DNA of 64,000 nt from Terriglobia bacterium (lineage in GTDB: Bacteria > Acidobacteriota > Terriglobia > Terriglobales > Acidobacteriaceae). Positions 54,543 to 63,554 of the stretch are shown here, in pieces. The stretch spans positions 122,514 to 186,513 of the forward strand of contig JAIQFH010000005.1 in NCBI GenBank assembly GCA_020073385.1. Direction: 5' to 3'. Position 1 is the stretch's first letter; each line of letters begins with the position of its first letter. Under the pieces are notes generated by a model. The model worked only from the letters and a program-made list of their open reading frames with translations. It was not told the origin of the DNA and did no database searches. The translations under genes were made by a program, and so were the position numbers.

Positions 54543-55037
54543 ATGCGAATCCGGATGCTTACTGGTTGGATGCTGTGCGGGATGGTGATGGCGCAGACGG
54601 CGTCTAAGCCGTTGCATGCCGATCGAGTGGTGGTGCTGAAGAAGGAACGCACGCTGCAATTGCTGAGCGGGGGAAGAGTCATCAGGTCGTACAAGGTGGC
54701 TCTGGGCGGAGATCCGGTGGGGGCGAAGACGCGGCAGGGGGATCACAAGACTCCGGAGGGGATTTACGTACTGGATTCGCGGAATGCGCACAGTCAGTTT
54801 CACAGGTCGATTCACATCTCTTATCCGAATGCGCGGGATCGTGCGGCAGCGCGGACGAAAGGTATTTCTCCTGGTGGTGATGTGTTTGTGCATGGGTTAC
54901 CCAACGGATATGGGTGGGCTGGGGCTTCGCACCGGTTGAAGGATTGGACGGACGGATGTATTGCGGTCACTGACGACGAGATTGAGGAGATTTGGAAGGC
55001 GGTGGCGGATGGGACGGCGATTGAAATTCGGCCGTGA
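54543..55037 (+). CDS. Exported L,D-transpeptidase (YkuD family)
   Basis: 164 residues. Signal peptide about 1-18. The YkuD domain covers nearly all the rest: VALGGDPVGAKTRQGDHKTPEG, then the catalytic HGLPNGYGWAG (His near 117) and DWTDGCIAV (Cys near 139). It forms 3-3 crosslinks in peptidoglycan or attaches proteins to it. No LysM or other anchor is present. It diverges from the M23 peptidase, so the pair is a small cell-wall locus. TATAAT six bases before the ATG and no Shine-Dalgarno point to a leaderless message. Confidence 0.92.
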   Translation: MRIRMLTGWMLCGMVMAQTASKPLHADRVVVLKKERTLQLLSGGRVIRSYKVALGGDPVGAKTRQGDHKTPEGIYVLDSRNAHSQFHRSIHISYPNARDRAAARTKGISPGGDVFVHGLPNGYGWAGASHRLKDWTDGCIAVTDDEIEEIWKAVADGTAIEIRP

Positions 55038-55069
55038 ATTCGGCAGTGGGGAAGATGCCGCTTGGCTTC

Positions 55070-55133
55070 GCCCCTTCGACTGCGCTCAGGGCAGGCTTCG
55101 CGGGACAGCCGAGGCGGCTGTTGCTACATGAGT
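55070..55133. repeat. Family F/D composite repeat
   Basis: CCCTTCGACTGCGCTCAGGGCAGG followed by CGGGACAGCCGAGGCGGCTGTTGCTACAT; the F unit sits at the lead-in of a family D element. Confidence 0.8.
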
Positions 55134-55217
55134 TGATCGCGGGACGAACGGCGGCGTCCGTCACTATACGAGCATGGGCGACCGCCTGCGTTCGTGCGTG
55201 TAACATGAGGGGCACCC

Positions 55218-56639
55218 ATGTCGCTTCACACAACTACTCCTGCAACCCTGACAAAACCGCGGGCGCCTGAGTTGCTTCGGGGACTGAATGCGTGGCATGC
55301 GACCTCGATTGTGGCGGGCACGATTATCGGCAGCGGGATCTTTCTTGTGCCTGCGGAGATGATGCAGGCGGTAGGATCGGCGGGACTGGTTTATCTGGCT
55401 TGGATCGTTGGAGGGCTACTCTCGTTTTTCGGCGCTTTGACTTATGCCGAATTAGGCTCGGTGCGGCCTTACGCGGGCGGTGAGTACGTATACGTGCGGG
55501 ATGCGTATGGTCCGTTGCCGGCATTTCTTTATGGCTGGACGTGGTTCCTGATTGCGAAACCGGCGTCCATCGCAAGCGTGACCGCGGGGCTGGTGCGCGT
55601 GTTGGGAACATTTTCGGCATTTCATTTTCTGCCAGACACGCTTTTCTCATTCCATATCACGTCGAGTCGCGTGCTGGTTATCACGTACGGTCATCTGGTG
55701 GCGATTGCGGCGAACGTGTTTATCACAGGGCTGAACTACATCGGAATTCGCAAGGCTGGCGCGTTCCAGCTGGCGTTCACGGTGCTTAAGGTGGGGATGA
55801 TCGTCGGGATTGCCGTCATCGCACTAACCGCGGCTTCCGGTTCGTGGAGCAACTTCGGGACTAGTTTTCCGGGAGCCATCGGCGGCGTGAGCGGGTTCAT
55901 GGCTGCGCTGGTCGCGGCGCTGTGGGCTTACGACGGCTGGAATGATTTGAACATGGTGAGCGAAGAGATACAGCGGCCGGAGAAAAACATTCCTCTCGCT
56001 CTGGTACTTGGCGTCGGAGTTGTGGCCGTACTCTACATGGGGCTGAACGCAGGAATTCAATACGCTCTGCCGGCTGCGGCGATTGCGAATTCGGCAGTGC
56101 CGGCTGCGGCAGCGAGTGAGGCGGCGTTGGGGCATTTGGGAATCGTGGTGGTTTCGATCGGGATGATGATCTCGATGCTCGCGACACTGAACGGCACCGT
56201 CATGAGCGGAGGGCGCGTGCCCTTCGCGGTTGCGCGGGACGGATATTTTTTTAAAGCGCTGGGAGAGGTTCATCCAAGATTTCACACGCCTGCGTTGGCG
56301 CTGGTGATTCAGGGCGCGGTGGCGATCCTGCTGATTGTGGTCGGGGGCGCTTTCCGGGAATTGTTTTCGCTGGCCATTTTTGCCGAGTGGCTGTTCTACA
56401 TGGTGGCAGCAAGCACGATTTTCGTATTTCGCAAACGCGAACCGGACGTAGTCAAGCCATACCGTACGATCGGATATCCGTTCGTTCCGGCGCTCTTCAT
56501 CGGGACGGCCTTTGTCCTGCTGTGCTACACGTTTGCGAGCAATCTGCGGGATTCGATTGGCGGAGTGGTGGTGATTCTGCTAGGCGTGCCTGTCTATTTG
56601 TGGTTCGCGCGGCAGCGGCGACGAGAAGCAGTAAAGTAA
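55218..56639 (+). CDS. APC-family amino-acid permease
   Basis: 473 residues, about 12 transmembrane helices. The first helix carries GTIIGSGIFLVP, the unwound substrate-binding glycine motif of the APC superfamily; the wording and loop sizes fit the L-type (LAT-like) group. ALWAYDGWNDLNMVSEEIQRPEKNIP near 230-255 is the conserved helix-6 region. The transported amino acid cannot be told from sequence. The gene ends four bases before the left attachment repeat of the island, so insertion stopped just short of it. Confidence 0.93.
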   Translation: MSLHTTTPATLTKPRAPELLRGLNAWHATSIVAGTIIGSGIFLVPAEMMQAVGSAGLVYLAWIVGGLLSFFGALTYAELGSVRPYAGGEYVYVRDAYGPLPAFLYGWTWFLIAKPASIASVTAGLVRVLGTFSAFHFLPDTLFSFHITSSRVLVITYGHLVAIAANVFITGLNYIGIRKAGAFQLAFTVLKVGMIVGIAVIALTAASGSWSNFGTSFPGAIGGVSGFMAALVAALWAYDGWNDLNMVSEEIQRPEKNIPLALVLGVGVVAVLYMGLNAGIQYALPAAAIANSAVPAAAASEAALGHLGIVVVSIGMMISMLATLNGTVMSGGRVPFAVARDGYFFKALGEVHPRFHTPALALVIQGAVAILLIVVGGAFRELFSLAIFAEWLFYMVAASTIFVFRKREPDVVKPYRTIGYPFVPALFIGTAFVLLCYTFASNLRDSIGGVVVILLGVPVYLWFARQRRREAVK

Positions 56640-56642
56640 GGA

Positions 56643-56688
56643 TTGGTGGACCTGGTCGGGATCGAACCGACGACCTCTTCCATGCCAT
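56643..56688. repeat. Left attachment site (attL), 46-bp copy of tRNA-Ala 3' part
   Basis: 46 bases identical to 63775-63820, covering the tRNA-Ala 3' end, T arm, variable region and anticodon arm up to the anticodon loop. The 5' half of the tRNA is absent here. Confidence 0.93.
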
Positions 56689-57313
56689 TTCTCATCTTCG
56701 ACTGGAGCGGAGCGACAGGGAGAAACCGCGAGTGATAACGAGGGGCAGTGTTCATGCGGGTCCGACGCATCTTCGCTGCTCCTCGCTGTACCCGAACGAC
56801 AGCACCCGACAGCGACCGATACGGGTGGGGATGCTAGGGTTACGACACAAACCACGACACAAAGTTTCAGGACGGCAGCGGACGCGGGGCGCCTCGAATT
56901 GTCCGACCCCACCCTATCACGCAGGCAGTGGCACCCTTTGTGCGTCCGTTCTTTGCCAAAAAAAATTCAAAACATTGCACAAGTGTGACAGTTAGATTAA
57001 CCCGCGTCCCCGAAATTCGGGCCAGGAAACGACGCTCGACAATGATGATCTCTCCGGCTGTGTGGGCGTCACAGCCTTATGTCGCGCTCGTCCGTTCGGG
57101 TCGAAAGCGCCCGCATCCGAGGCACTCTGCAGCGGGCAGCGCTTGAACTCCACACTGCCCCGCGATTTGTGTGATCGGTGTCACAGACAGATGCCCCGAT
57201 TGGGACTAGAAGAAGCCTTGTTAGCCCCTGCCAAAAGAGAGCCCAGCTCCAAACTGTCGGGTCTGACGGTACTTTCAACTGGGGCAATTTCTCCGCGCGG
57301 CTTGCGGGTGCGC
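56689..57313. other. Left island region with integrase-tail remnant
   Basis: 625 bases without a supported gene. At 56838-56864, GGTTACGACACAAACC... encodes GYDTNHDTK, the same residues as the tail of the right-hand integrase fragment (63705-63731, one base different before the last codon). An in-frame stop directly precedes it, so it is a remnant. Confidence 0.7.
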
Positions 57314-57622
57314 ATGAGGAAGTTGCGCTCCATTCTCGTGCTATTTGTGGCCTTGGTCTTATACATATCTCTGGCGTCTCCAGCGGAAGACCTACCGGAA
57401 ACGGCCTACGATGAATCTGAAGTCTTGCCCTACGAGTGCACGCCCCTGTTCTCCGGCGTTGCCATGCAGCAGTACGCCCGTGCGCCTCAGTCCGCGCCGG
57501 AATCATCTCACACCTATTTGGCTTTGCTGGGCAGCAATTTCGAACTCTGCCCAAGCCATAGGGGACAGCCCCATCTTCTCTTCGATTACCTAACCATCCT
57601 CAATCACGCCCTTCGTTGTTAA
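57314..57622 (+). CDS. Exported small protein of unknown function
   Basis: 102 residues from the ATG at 57314. Hydrophobic signal segment about 5-25 (ending LASPAED), then SPAEDLPETAYDESEVLPYE, a motif I associate with a widespread but uncharacterised acidobacterial secreted family, and a Cys-terminated tail (LNHALRC). The long upstream frame is not needed. Function unknown. Confidence 0.6.
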   Translation: MRKLRSILVLFVALVLYISLASPAEDLPETAYDESEVLPYECTPLFSGVAMQQYARAPQSAPESSHTYLALLGSNFELCPSHRGQPHLLFDYLTILNHALRC

Positions 57623-57805
57623 CGACAACGCGACGTGGTCACTGCCTTCATGTGGTGTCGAATCGAGCACCTCTGGTTGAGCAGTTGCCTTCCAGAGCAG
57701 CGAGTTGTCGAAAAACGCATGCTCCGGCGGCAAATGCTCCGCGCGGCAAATCGAGAGACTTCGGCAAAGAGCTTCAAGTTCGGAAAAGGGAGAGGCTGGT
57801 GAACT

Positions 57806-58978
57806 ATGAGTCGTATCTTGAGTGTGATTGTACTGCTCCCTGCAATCGCATCGGCGCAGACGGCGGCGTGGCGGATGTCGGGTTTCTCCGACGGCCTCGC
57901 GGCTTACGTTGTGCTCAGCGGAGCACCCAGCGCAAACGAGAACTGGTCTTGCTATTGGGGCAAATGCCGCTACCAGAACAGCAAGGGCGAATGGGGGATC
58001 CCTCCGCAGTTGTTGGCAAGAGATCTCGCAGGCTCGGCAGCGGCGGCTAATGCCGACCGGTTCGCCGCATCTCCTTCCGGGCAACAGATGAGGGAGTGGA
58101 ACGTTGCAATGGCTGCCGACGCGGCGGGAGAGGCGAACCGCCTTCTGCAGGAAGGCGACGTGGAAGGGGCTATCGAGGCGTATGAGAGAGCCGTTCATCT
58201 GGCTCCAGACAACGTCAGTTATCACGTTGGCTTTGCAAAAGTGCTGCAGGACGAAGGCATGCTGACCGGGGCCATCAAGCAATATGACGAGGCGGTACGC
58301 CTGCAACCACGCGTGGCCGACCACTACTATTTCCGTGGTGTATGTTATTGGAAAAAGGCGGGAAACAAGCTCGAACAGTTCCTCTCGAACGAAGGCCCGG
58401 CGGCAGACTACAACAGAGCGCTGGCCGACTTTGACAAGGCGTTGGAGTCGGACCCTAACTATACCAACGCGATCGCGGGGCGGGCGGAAGTCTTCTATGT
58501 CACCCGCGAGTTCCAGAAAGCTATCCTCGAGTACACTGCGTTTCTCAAAGTTGCCCCAGAATCGGCGTTGGCGTACGAGCGCCGCGCAACGAGCCATCTC
58601 GCTTTGGAGCACTATCAGGATGCCATCGCCGACTACGAAAAGGCCATTGAACTGGATCCCAAGCTGCTGGACGCGTACAACGCCTTAGTCTGGGTGCTGG
58701 CTACCGCGCCGGTGGACGACGTTCGCAATGGCGCCATGGCTGTGGGATACGGAAAGAAAGCCCTTGCCTTGGCCGACAAAAGCCAGAGTTACCTCTACAT
58801 GGATTCCCTGGCGGCGGCCTATGCGGAAGTAGGGCGCTTTGGCGACGCTGTCTCTCTGCAATCCCGAGCCATTTCGCTGTTGCCAAAAGACTACAACGAA
58901 AAAGAGAGAGACGAATTCAATCGCCGGCTGCAGCTCTACAAGCAGCATAAGCCATGCCACGAGCGCCCCGAGGTATAA
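57806..58978 (+). CDS. Exported TPR protein (island)
   Basis: 390 residues. Signal peptide about 1-18 (ends SAQ), then an N-terminal domain with aromatic and Cys residues (NENWSCYWGKCRYQNSKGEWGIP) that recalls a WG-like or ADP-like loop. At least five TPR units follow between about 105 and 350: ANRLLQEGDVEGAIEAYERA, FAKVLQDEGMLTGAIKQYDE, IAGRAEVFYVTREFQKAILE, RATSHLALEHYQDAIADYEK, and AAYAEVGRFGDAVSLQSRA. It starts 184 bases after the small exported protein and 150 bases before the WG/Asp-box gene, the same strand and likely one cargo unit. Confidence 0.85.
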   Translation: MSRILSVIVLLPAIASAQTAAWRMSGFSDGLAAYVVLSGAPSANENWSCYWGKCRYQNSKGEWGIPPQLLARDLAGSAAAANADRFAASPSGQQMREWNVAMAADAAGEANRLLQEGDVEGAIEAYERAVHLAPDNVSYHVGFAKVLQDEGMLTGAIKQYDEAVRLQPRVADHYYFRGVCYWKKAGNKLEQFLSNEGPAADYNRALADFDKALESDPNYTNAIAGRAEVFYVTREFQKAILEYTAFLKVAPESALAYERRATSHLALEHYQDAIADYEKAIELDPKLLDAYNALVWVLATAPVDDVRNGAMAVGYGKKALALADKSQSYLYMDSLAAAYAEVGRFGDAVSLQSRAISLLPKDYNEKERDEFNRRLQLYKQHKPCHERPEV

Positions 58979-59128
58979 GGCGGCAGCGCATGTTTCGGAA
59001 TGCGATGAGTTTCGCGCGAACGGCAAGAAGAATTGACTAAGGAGAAGGTTGCAAGCGCCTTACCGAAGAGCACTCTCCGAGTGAGATGCTGCACTCCTGA
59101 GGCGATTCGCATTAGAAAGGAGGACATT

Positions 59129-61804
59129 ATGAGGTGCAGAAATCTTATTCTCCGGCTGGCACAAGTCGCCCTGTTCGTGGCGTTCTCAATTTGTGCCCGT
59201 TCCTCGAATGCCCAGTTCGCCCCCGCCAAAGGCCTGGAGAACGAGAAGCTAGATGCGCGGGCAACGCTGGCTACAGTAAGCCAAGAATCGGAAGAAGCTC
59301 TACATAGCAAAGGGTATGCATTAATTGGGACTCTCGACCTGAGCGAAAAAGTGGGCAAGCACTGTTGGGGTGCTGGTTGTGACTCTTCTCTGAACTGTAC
59401 GAGCAATGCGGGGCCTACTGATGTAACTCGCAAGCTCCTGAAACAGGCAGCGACTCATGGTGGGGACGTGGTCATTCTGTCACAGGACAACAGGGTTGAG
59501 AAACATTCAGATCAGAAACAGGGTAAATGCACCTCCTGGACCGAGCAAGAAAAGTACGTGCAGTATCAAAAGTGCACCTCAGCGGGCCGAGACCCCACGA
59601 CGGGAACATACCAAACGGGCACTTGTACCCTTGAAGGAGGGTTCCGGACTGTGAAGGAGTGTGCCTATCGTGAAACCATCGCTGGCCAGTACTGCGTGGT
59701 CGCAAGTGCCGGGACCGTGTGGCGACTGGATCCTGATCTGCCCAAGCGTGTTGCTGAAAGAGAGAAAATAGCTGCGGCGGAGTCCAAAGCACGAGACGAG
59801 AGAGCTGCGGCAGAAACCAAGGCTGAAGAGGAGAACGCAGAACTTAGATTTAAGGACGCGGAGTTCGTCAGAGGAGGAGAACCCGTTCCCAGCGATCGGT
59901 ATTGGTTCGTTGAGAACCGTAAGTTTGGCTACCGCGATGAGAAATGGAACGTAGTCATCCCTGCACGTTTCGAGAATATTTACATACCGGACCACCTCGA
60001 TGAACTCTGGGGGAAGTTCTCCGACGGACGGGCAGCCGTTGGGTCTGGCGAATACGGACAGCAGAAGTGGGGATACATAGATGAGAAGGGCGAGATGGTG
60101 ATTCCGCTTCAATTTGACAAGGCTCGTCCGTTTTCCGAAGGAATGGCAGCTGTCGCTGTTGGCAAACCCTTCGAGGAACACCGCTGGGGGTACATTGACG
60201 CAGCCGGCAAGTGGGCCATTCCTCCGAAGTTCTACGATGCCGCTGATTTCTCCGATGGGCTAGCCCCGGTTGAAATCGGAGATCTTCTGAAGCACAAGTG
60301 GGGCTACATCAACAGGGATGGAGCTGTTGTTATCAACCCGTCATTCGATTCAGCCCTGTCGTTTTCGCAGGGTCTGGCGGCAGTGCAGTCCGCTAACAAC
60401 AAGTGGGGGTACATCAACAAGGATGGAGTCGTAGTCGTCCGGCCTGCATTCGACGCGGCGTGGCGGTTCTCCGAAGGGCTGGCCAGAGTCGAGCTCCACA
60501 AGAAATACGGTTACGTGGACCAGACTGGGAAACTCGTCGTGAAGCCTGTGTTCGACGAGGGGGATGCGTTCTCCGAAGGACTAGCGAAAGTGCAAGTGCA
60601 GGGGAAATACGGTTACATCGACCCAATGGGCAAGTTTGTCATCCAGCCTCAGTTTGAGGATGCGTCCGCGTTCAACAACGGTGTGGCCCGGGTTGTCGCT
60701 GGGAAAGTGCGCGGCTCCATTGACAAGTACGGGAAATTCACTCCAACTGGGCAGTCACCGGCCCCCGCTCCAGCCGGTGCCCGTGTGACAGCGGTCGCCG
60801 GAGTTCCAGGCGATACGCGTAGCTTTTTCTTCGGAGCCGACACCGGCGCCTTGTGGAAGACCACCGATGGTGGCAACTCCTGGGCGCCTCTGGGCTTCGA
60901 CAACAAGCCGGCATCCGCGATCAATGACATTGCATTGGCTGGCTCCAATCCCGACACGATCTACCTCGCTACTTTCCAAGGTGTGTACAAATCCACGGAC
61001 GGCGGTAAGGGTTGGAAGAATGTCGGCCCTGGACACAGGGGCTACCTTACCGGACTGGTTGTACATCCCAGGAATCCCGACATTGTGTTCACGGCTGCGC
61101 TTGACAGCAGGCTTCTTCCTTCAGAATCTGAATGTGGCGTCTATCGCACGCTCGACGGCGGCATGGCTTGGCAGAGAGTGTTATTCAAGGATAAGAACTG
61201 CGATGACATCGATATAGCCCTCGATACACATCACCCGAATGTGTTGTTCGTTGCCGCGCAAAGCATCTCTTCGCCAGAATTCAAAGCTGCCCTCGACCTT
61301 GCCGATCTATACAACCCCCGTATCGGCTACATCGATCTATACAAGTCCACAGATGGCGGCACCACATGGAGGCTATTGCAGGGTACGGGGCTGCCCCAGA
61401 GCATTTCAGGAGGTGGAGGCATTGGCGTGACCGTATCCGGCAGCGACTCCAACCGTATGTACGCGCTGATCGGAGCGGAGAAGAGAGGCCTGCTGTACGT
61501 CTCCGATGATGGTGGCGACCACTGGAGGTTGGTCAACAGCGATCAGCGTCTATTGAAGAGCGATTGGCATGTCATCAAAATCGTTCCCGACCCGCAGGCA
61601 GCGGACACCGTGTATGTCCTCCACTCAAGTCTGTTTCGCTCCACTGACGGTGGCCGTACCTTCACCGTGGTGACAACTCCGCACGGGGATTCTCATGCAC
61701 TCTGGATTGATCCAACTGAGCCGCAGAGCATGATCCATGGCGACGAACGCGGAGTCGCTATCACCACCGACGGTGGTAAAACGTGGGCCAAAGAGAAGAA
61801 CTAG
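59129..61804 (+). CDS. Exported WG-repeat / Asp-box propeller fusion protein
   Basis: 891 residues from an ATG with AAAGGAGG five bases upstream. Signal peptide about 1-27. An N-terminal Cys-rich domain (about 30-200) carries ALIGTLDLSEKVG and a GGDVVILSQD segment. A short coiled coil (AEREKIAAAESKARDERAA) leads to eight WG repeats (about 265-550; WGYIDEKG, WGYINRDG, YGYVDQTG and so on). A Pro/Ala linker is followed by a propeller with seven Asp-box units (KTTDGGNSW, KSTDGGKGW, RTLDGGMAW, KSTDGGTTW, VSDDGGDHW, RSTDGGRTF, ITTDGGKTW) to the end, as in sortilin/Vps10 or BNR proteins. The order WG then Asp-box in one exported protein is unusual. Function unknown; a binding or recognition role is inferred. 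Confidence 0.9.
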   Translation: MRCRNLILRLAQVALFVAFSICARSSNAQFAPAKGLENEKLDARATLATVSQESEEALHSKGYALIGTLDLSEKVGKHCWGAGCDSSLNCTSNAGPTDVTRKLLKQAATHGGDVVILSQDNRVEKHSDQKQGKCTSWTEQEKYVQYQKCTSAGRDPTTGTYQTGTCTLEGGFRTVKECAYRETIAGQYCVVASAGTVWRLDPDLPKRVAEREKIAAAESKARDERAAAETKAEEENAELRFKDAEFVRGGEPVPSDRYWFVENRKFGYRDEKWNVVIPARFENIYIPDHLDELWGKFSDGRAAVGSGEYGQQKWGYIDEKGEMVIPLQFDKARPFSEGMAAVAVGKPFEEHRWGYIDAAGKWAIPPKFYDAADFSDGLAPVEIGDLLKHKWGYINRDGAVVINPSFDSALSFSQGLAAVQSANNKWGYINKDGVVVVRPAFDAAWRFSEGLARVELHKKYGYVDQTGKLVVKPVFDEGDAFSEGLAKVQVQGKYGYIDPMGKFVIQPQFEDASAFNNGVARVVAGKVRGSIDKYGKFTPTGQSPAPAPAGARVTAVAGVPGDTRSFFFGADTGALWKTTDGGNSWAPLGFDNKPASAINDIALAGSNPDTIYLATFQGVYKSTDGGKGWKNVGPGHRGYLTGLVVHPRNPDIVFTAALDSRLLPSESECGVYRTLDGGMAWQRVLFKDKNCDDIDIALDTHHPNVLFVAAQSISSPEFKAALDLADLYNPRIGYIDLYKSTDGGTTWRLLQGTGLPQSISGGGGIGVTVSGSDSNRMYALIGAEKRGLLYVSDDGGDHWRLVNSDQRLLKSDWHVIKIVPDPQAADTVYVLHSSLFRSTDGGRTFTVVTTPHGDSHALWIDPTEPQSMIHGDERGVAITTDGGKTWAKEKN

Positions 61805-61814
61805 TCGAGCGCTA

Positions 61815-62095
61815 TCGGATCGGGAGTCTCGCAACATGACATTAGATCGGTTTTCGACGGCGAGCGCATCGATTCAGCGAAGCAGAAGAAGTTGGCGCAG
61901 ACAGTGGAGAAACTCTGGCTGCAAGGTTCTACAACGAAGAAGGCATTCTCTTTTCCAGTGCTCGGCAGCCTCGAAAATCGGGGTGGTATCCGCATGTCCA
62001 CAACAACGGCCTCATTAAGTTCTATGTGTCAACCTCCTTCACAAAAGTGGTTTTGCTTGCCTTCGAGGGCACACGCGGGGGACGACGTAGGGTAG
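61815..62095 (+). pseudogene. Possible frameshifted remnant, unknown
   Basis: One frame gives SVFDGERIDSAKQKKLAQT and runs into another giving GWYPHVHNNGLIKFYVSTSF; the two look like parts of one protein joined after a shift near 61980. No family recognised. Confidence 0.3.
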
Positions 62096-62253
62096 TACCG
62101 GTGTATCAAAGATCGGGCCTTGCGGGCAGGGAGGCCTCGGATGAGGGGGGTAGCCGAATTTTTCCCGATAGATACTACCCCGAGGGCCATTTGACATGCC
62201 GGACCTCGGCCACTATTATTGGCGAACAAACGGCGAATACAAGGCATGACGCA

Positions 62254-62472
62254 ATGGCCCATCGAGCGGAACCTGAGGGAGAGACAGACACCCTTACCCA
62301 AGCTCAAGTGGACGAACTCCGCAACAACCTGGCCCGGCTGAGCGGGCCAAGCGTGGTGGATTTCTACCGAGATGCGCATCGGGAATGTGCTATCGAGCGA
62401 CAGCCCGGCGCGAAGGCGATTCAGCGATTGGTAACCGCCTGGAAGATCCTGAGGAAGTGGGGATGGAAGTGA
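62254..62472 (+). CDS. Small helical protein of unknown function
   Basis: 72 residues from the ATG at 62254. Two predicted helices (LTQAQVDELRNNLARLS, DFYRDAHRECAIE) and a basic aromatic tail (LVTAWKILRKWGWK). The arrangement resembles uncharacterised short acidobacterial proteins. No ribosome binding site is clear. Confidence 0.5.
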   Translation: MAHRAEPEGETDTLTQAQVDELRNNLARLSGPSVVDFYRDAHRECAIERQPGAKAIQRLVTAWKILRKWGWK

Positions 62473-62603
62473 ACACCTAGCTTTCTTCTGGCCAAGCGAA
62501 TCTCGCCGAGATAGCCTTTGCGCATTTGAATCGAGAATTCAATTTCGCGTCCACCCGGGAAATACATCTCACGTGATGGGCTTTTCGCCCTCGCTGCGAA
62601 GTA

Positions 62604-62840
62604 TCATACCCGCTCAAAAAGCCTCGGCAATCCCGTCTTCAATCCCTTTGCAATCCTCTCGATGTTCACCAATGACACATTTCGGACTCCGCGCTCGATG
62701 CCAGAGTAATACGTGCGATGCAGCCCACAGCGTTCCGCAGCCTCCTCCTGGGTGATCCTCTGTTCCTCCCGGATACGGCGGATGGCACGGCCAAACCGGA
62801 TGCGGATGTCGAGCAGCATTGCCTGCCATCTTGGCGGCAT
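62604..62840 (-). CDS. XRE-family helix-turn-helix regulator
   Basis: 78 residues (or 71 from the second ATG at 62819). A lone HTH_3 domain: FGRAIRRIREEQRITQEEAAERCGLHRTYYSGIERG, then NVSLVNIERIAKGL. No sensor or metal-binding domain, so it is a small DNA-binding repressor of the type common on mobile elements. Divergent from the membrane protein gene, 32 bases apart, so it probably controls that promoter or its own. Confidence 0.88.
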   Translation of the reverse strand: MPPRWQAMLLDIRIRFGRAIRRIREEQRITQEEAAERCGLHRTYYSGIERGVRNVSLVNIERIAKGLKTGLPRLFERV

Positions 62841-62872
62841 GCAGCCGATGCGTACACATCCGATGAGTCACA

Positions 62873-63355
62873 TTGTTGTTGACTGTTGGTTCTCTCTCGG
62901 CCACGATTGACTTCCCGGCATTGGCACAAATATTTACGTTGATCACACTCTTGGCTCTATTAGTCGTAGTGGCCCTTGTCCTGAAGGAGCTGGTGATCGT
63001 GCGACGGCAAGTATCGTCGATTCGTCAGTCCCTGGAATGGTTTGCAGTCGGCTTTCTTGAGAAGAAAAAGGACGGCTTGGCTCCAGCCGTACGCGAGTAC
63101 ATGGAGAATGCGAAGCAGGATCTTATCCGTGAGGGTCGGAATGAGGGTACTGTGACCGAGCAGCAAATCCATGAGCTTTTCCAGAACGCCGAGGAGAAAG
63201 ATGACGTGGGGGAGATCAGGAGTGCTGGAAGCAAAGGGGGGAGTACAGAGTGGAAGAGCGGCGCGGCGATCACTGGATGTCGATATGGCGCGGGTTCTCG
63301 CATGATCAAGCAAATCGGATCTGCCATTGGGGTCAACAGCAGGACCGAGAAATGA
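62873..63355 (+). CDS. Single-pass membrane protein of unknown function
   Basis: 160 residues at most, TTG start uncertain. One membrane helix (about 18-42; TLITLLALLVVVALVLKEL) is followed by a charged cytoplasmic region (about 45-115; RRQVSSIRQSLEWFAV, KEYMENAKQDLIREG). The last 45 residues are Gly/Ser-rich and may be non-native. Divergent from the XRE gene. No family recognised. Confidence 0.55.
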   Translation: MLLTVGSLSATIDFPALAQIFTLITLLALLVVVALVLKELVIVRRQVSSIRQSLEWFAVGFLEKKKDGLAPAVREYMENAKQDLIREGRNEGTVTEQQIHELFQNAEEKDDVGEIRSAGSKGGSTEWKSGAAITGCRYGAGSRMIKQIGSAIGVNSRTEK

Positions 63356-63554
63356 GAATTGTTCAAGAAGGCCTGTGAATGTTGCCGGAACTGCGCTTCC
63401 GCGCTGGTAGGCTGGACGCATCCGCGAGGGCTATCGACCACATCCTAGACACTGGAAGGCTCTGGCGGAACTTGCTGGGGCCTCGAAGCGAGAATCACCG
63501 AATACAATGCCAATTGAGTAAAGACCGGGTAGAAAGCATCCAGAAGGACGGACC

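Noticed and set aside
57590..58612. 340-codon minus-strand frame over the island TPR gene
   Set aside because: The plus strand encodes clear TPR units and a signal peptide; the antisense frame shows no family pattern.
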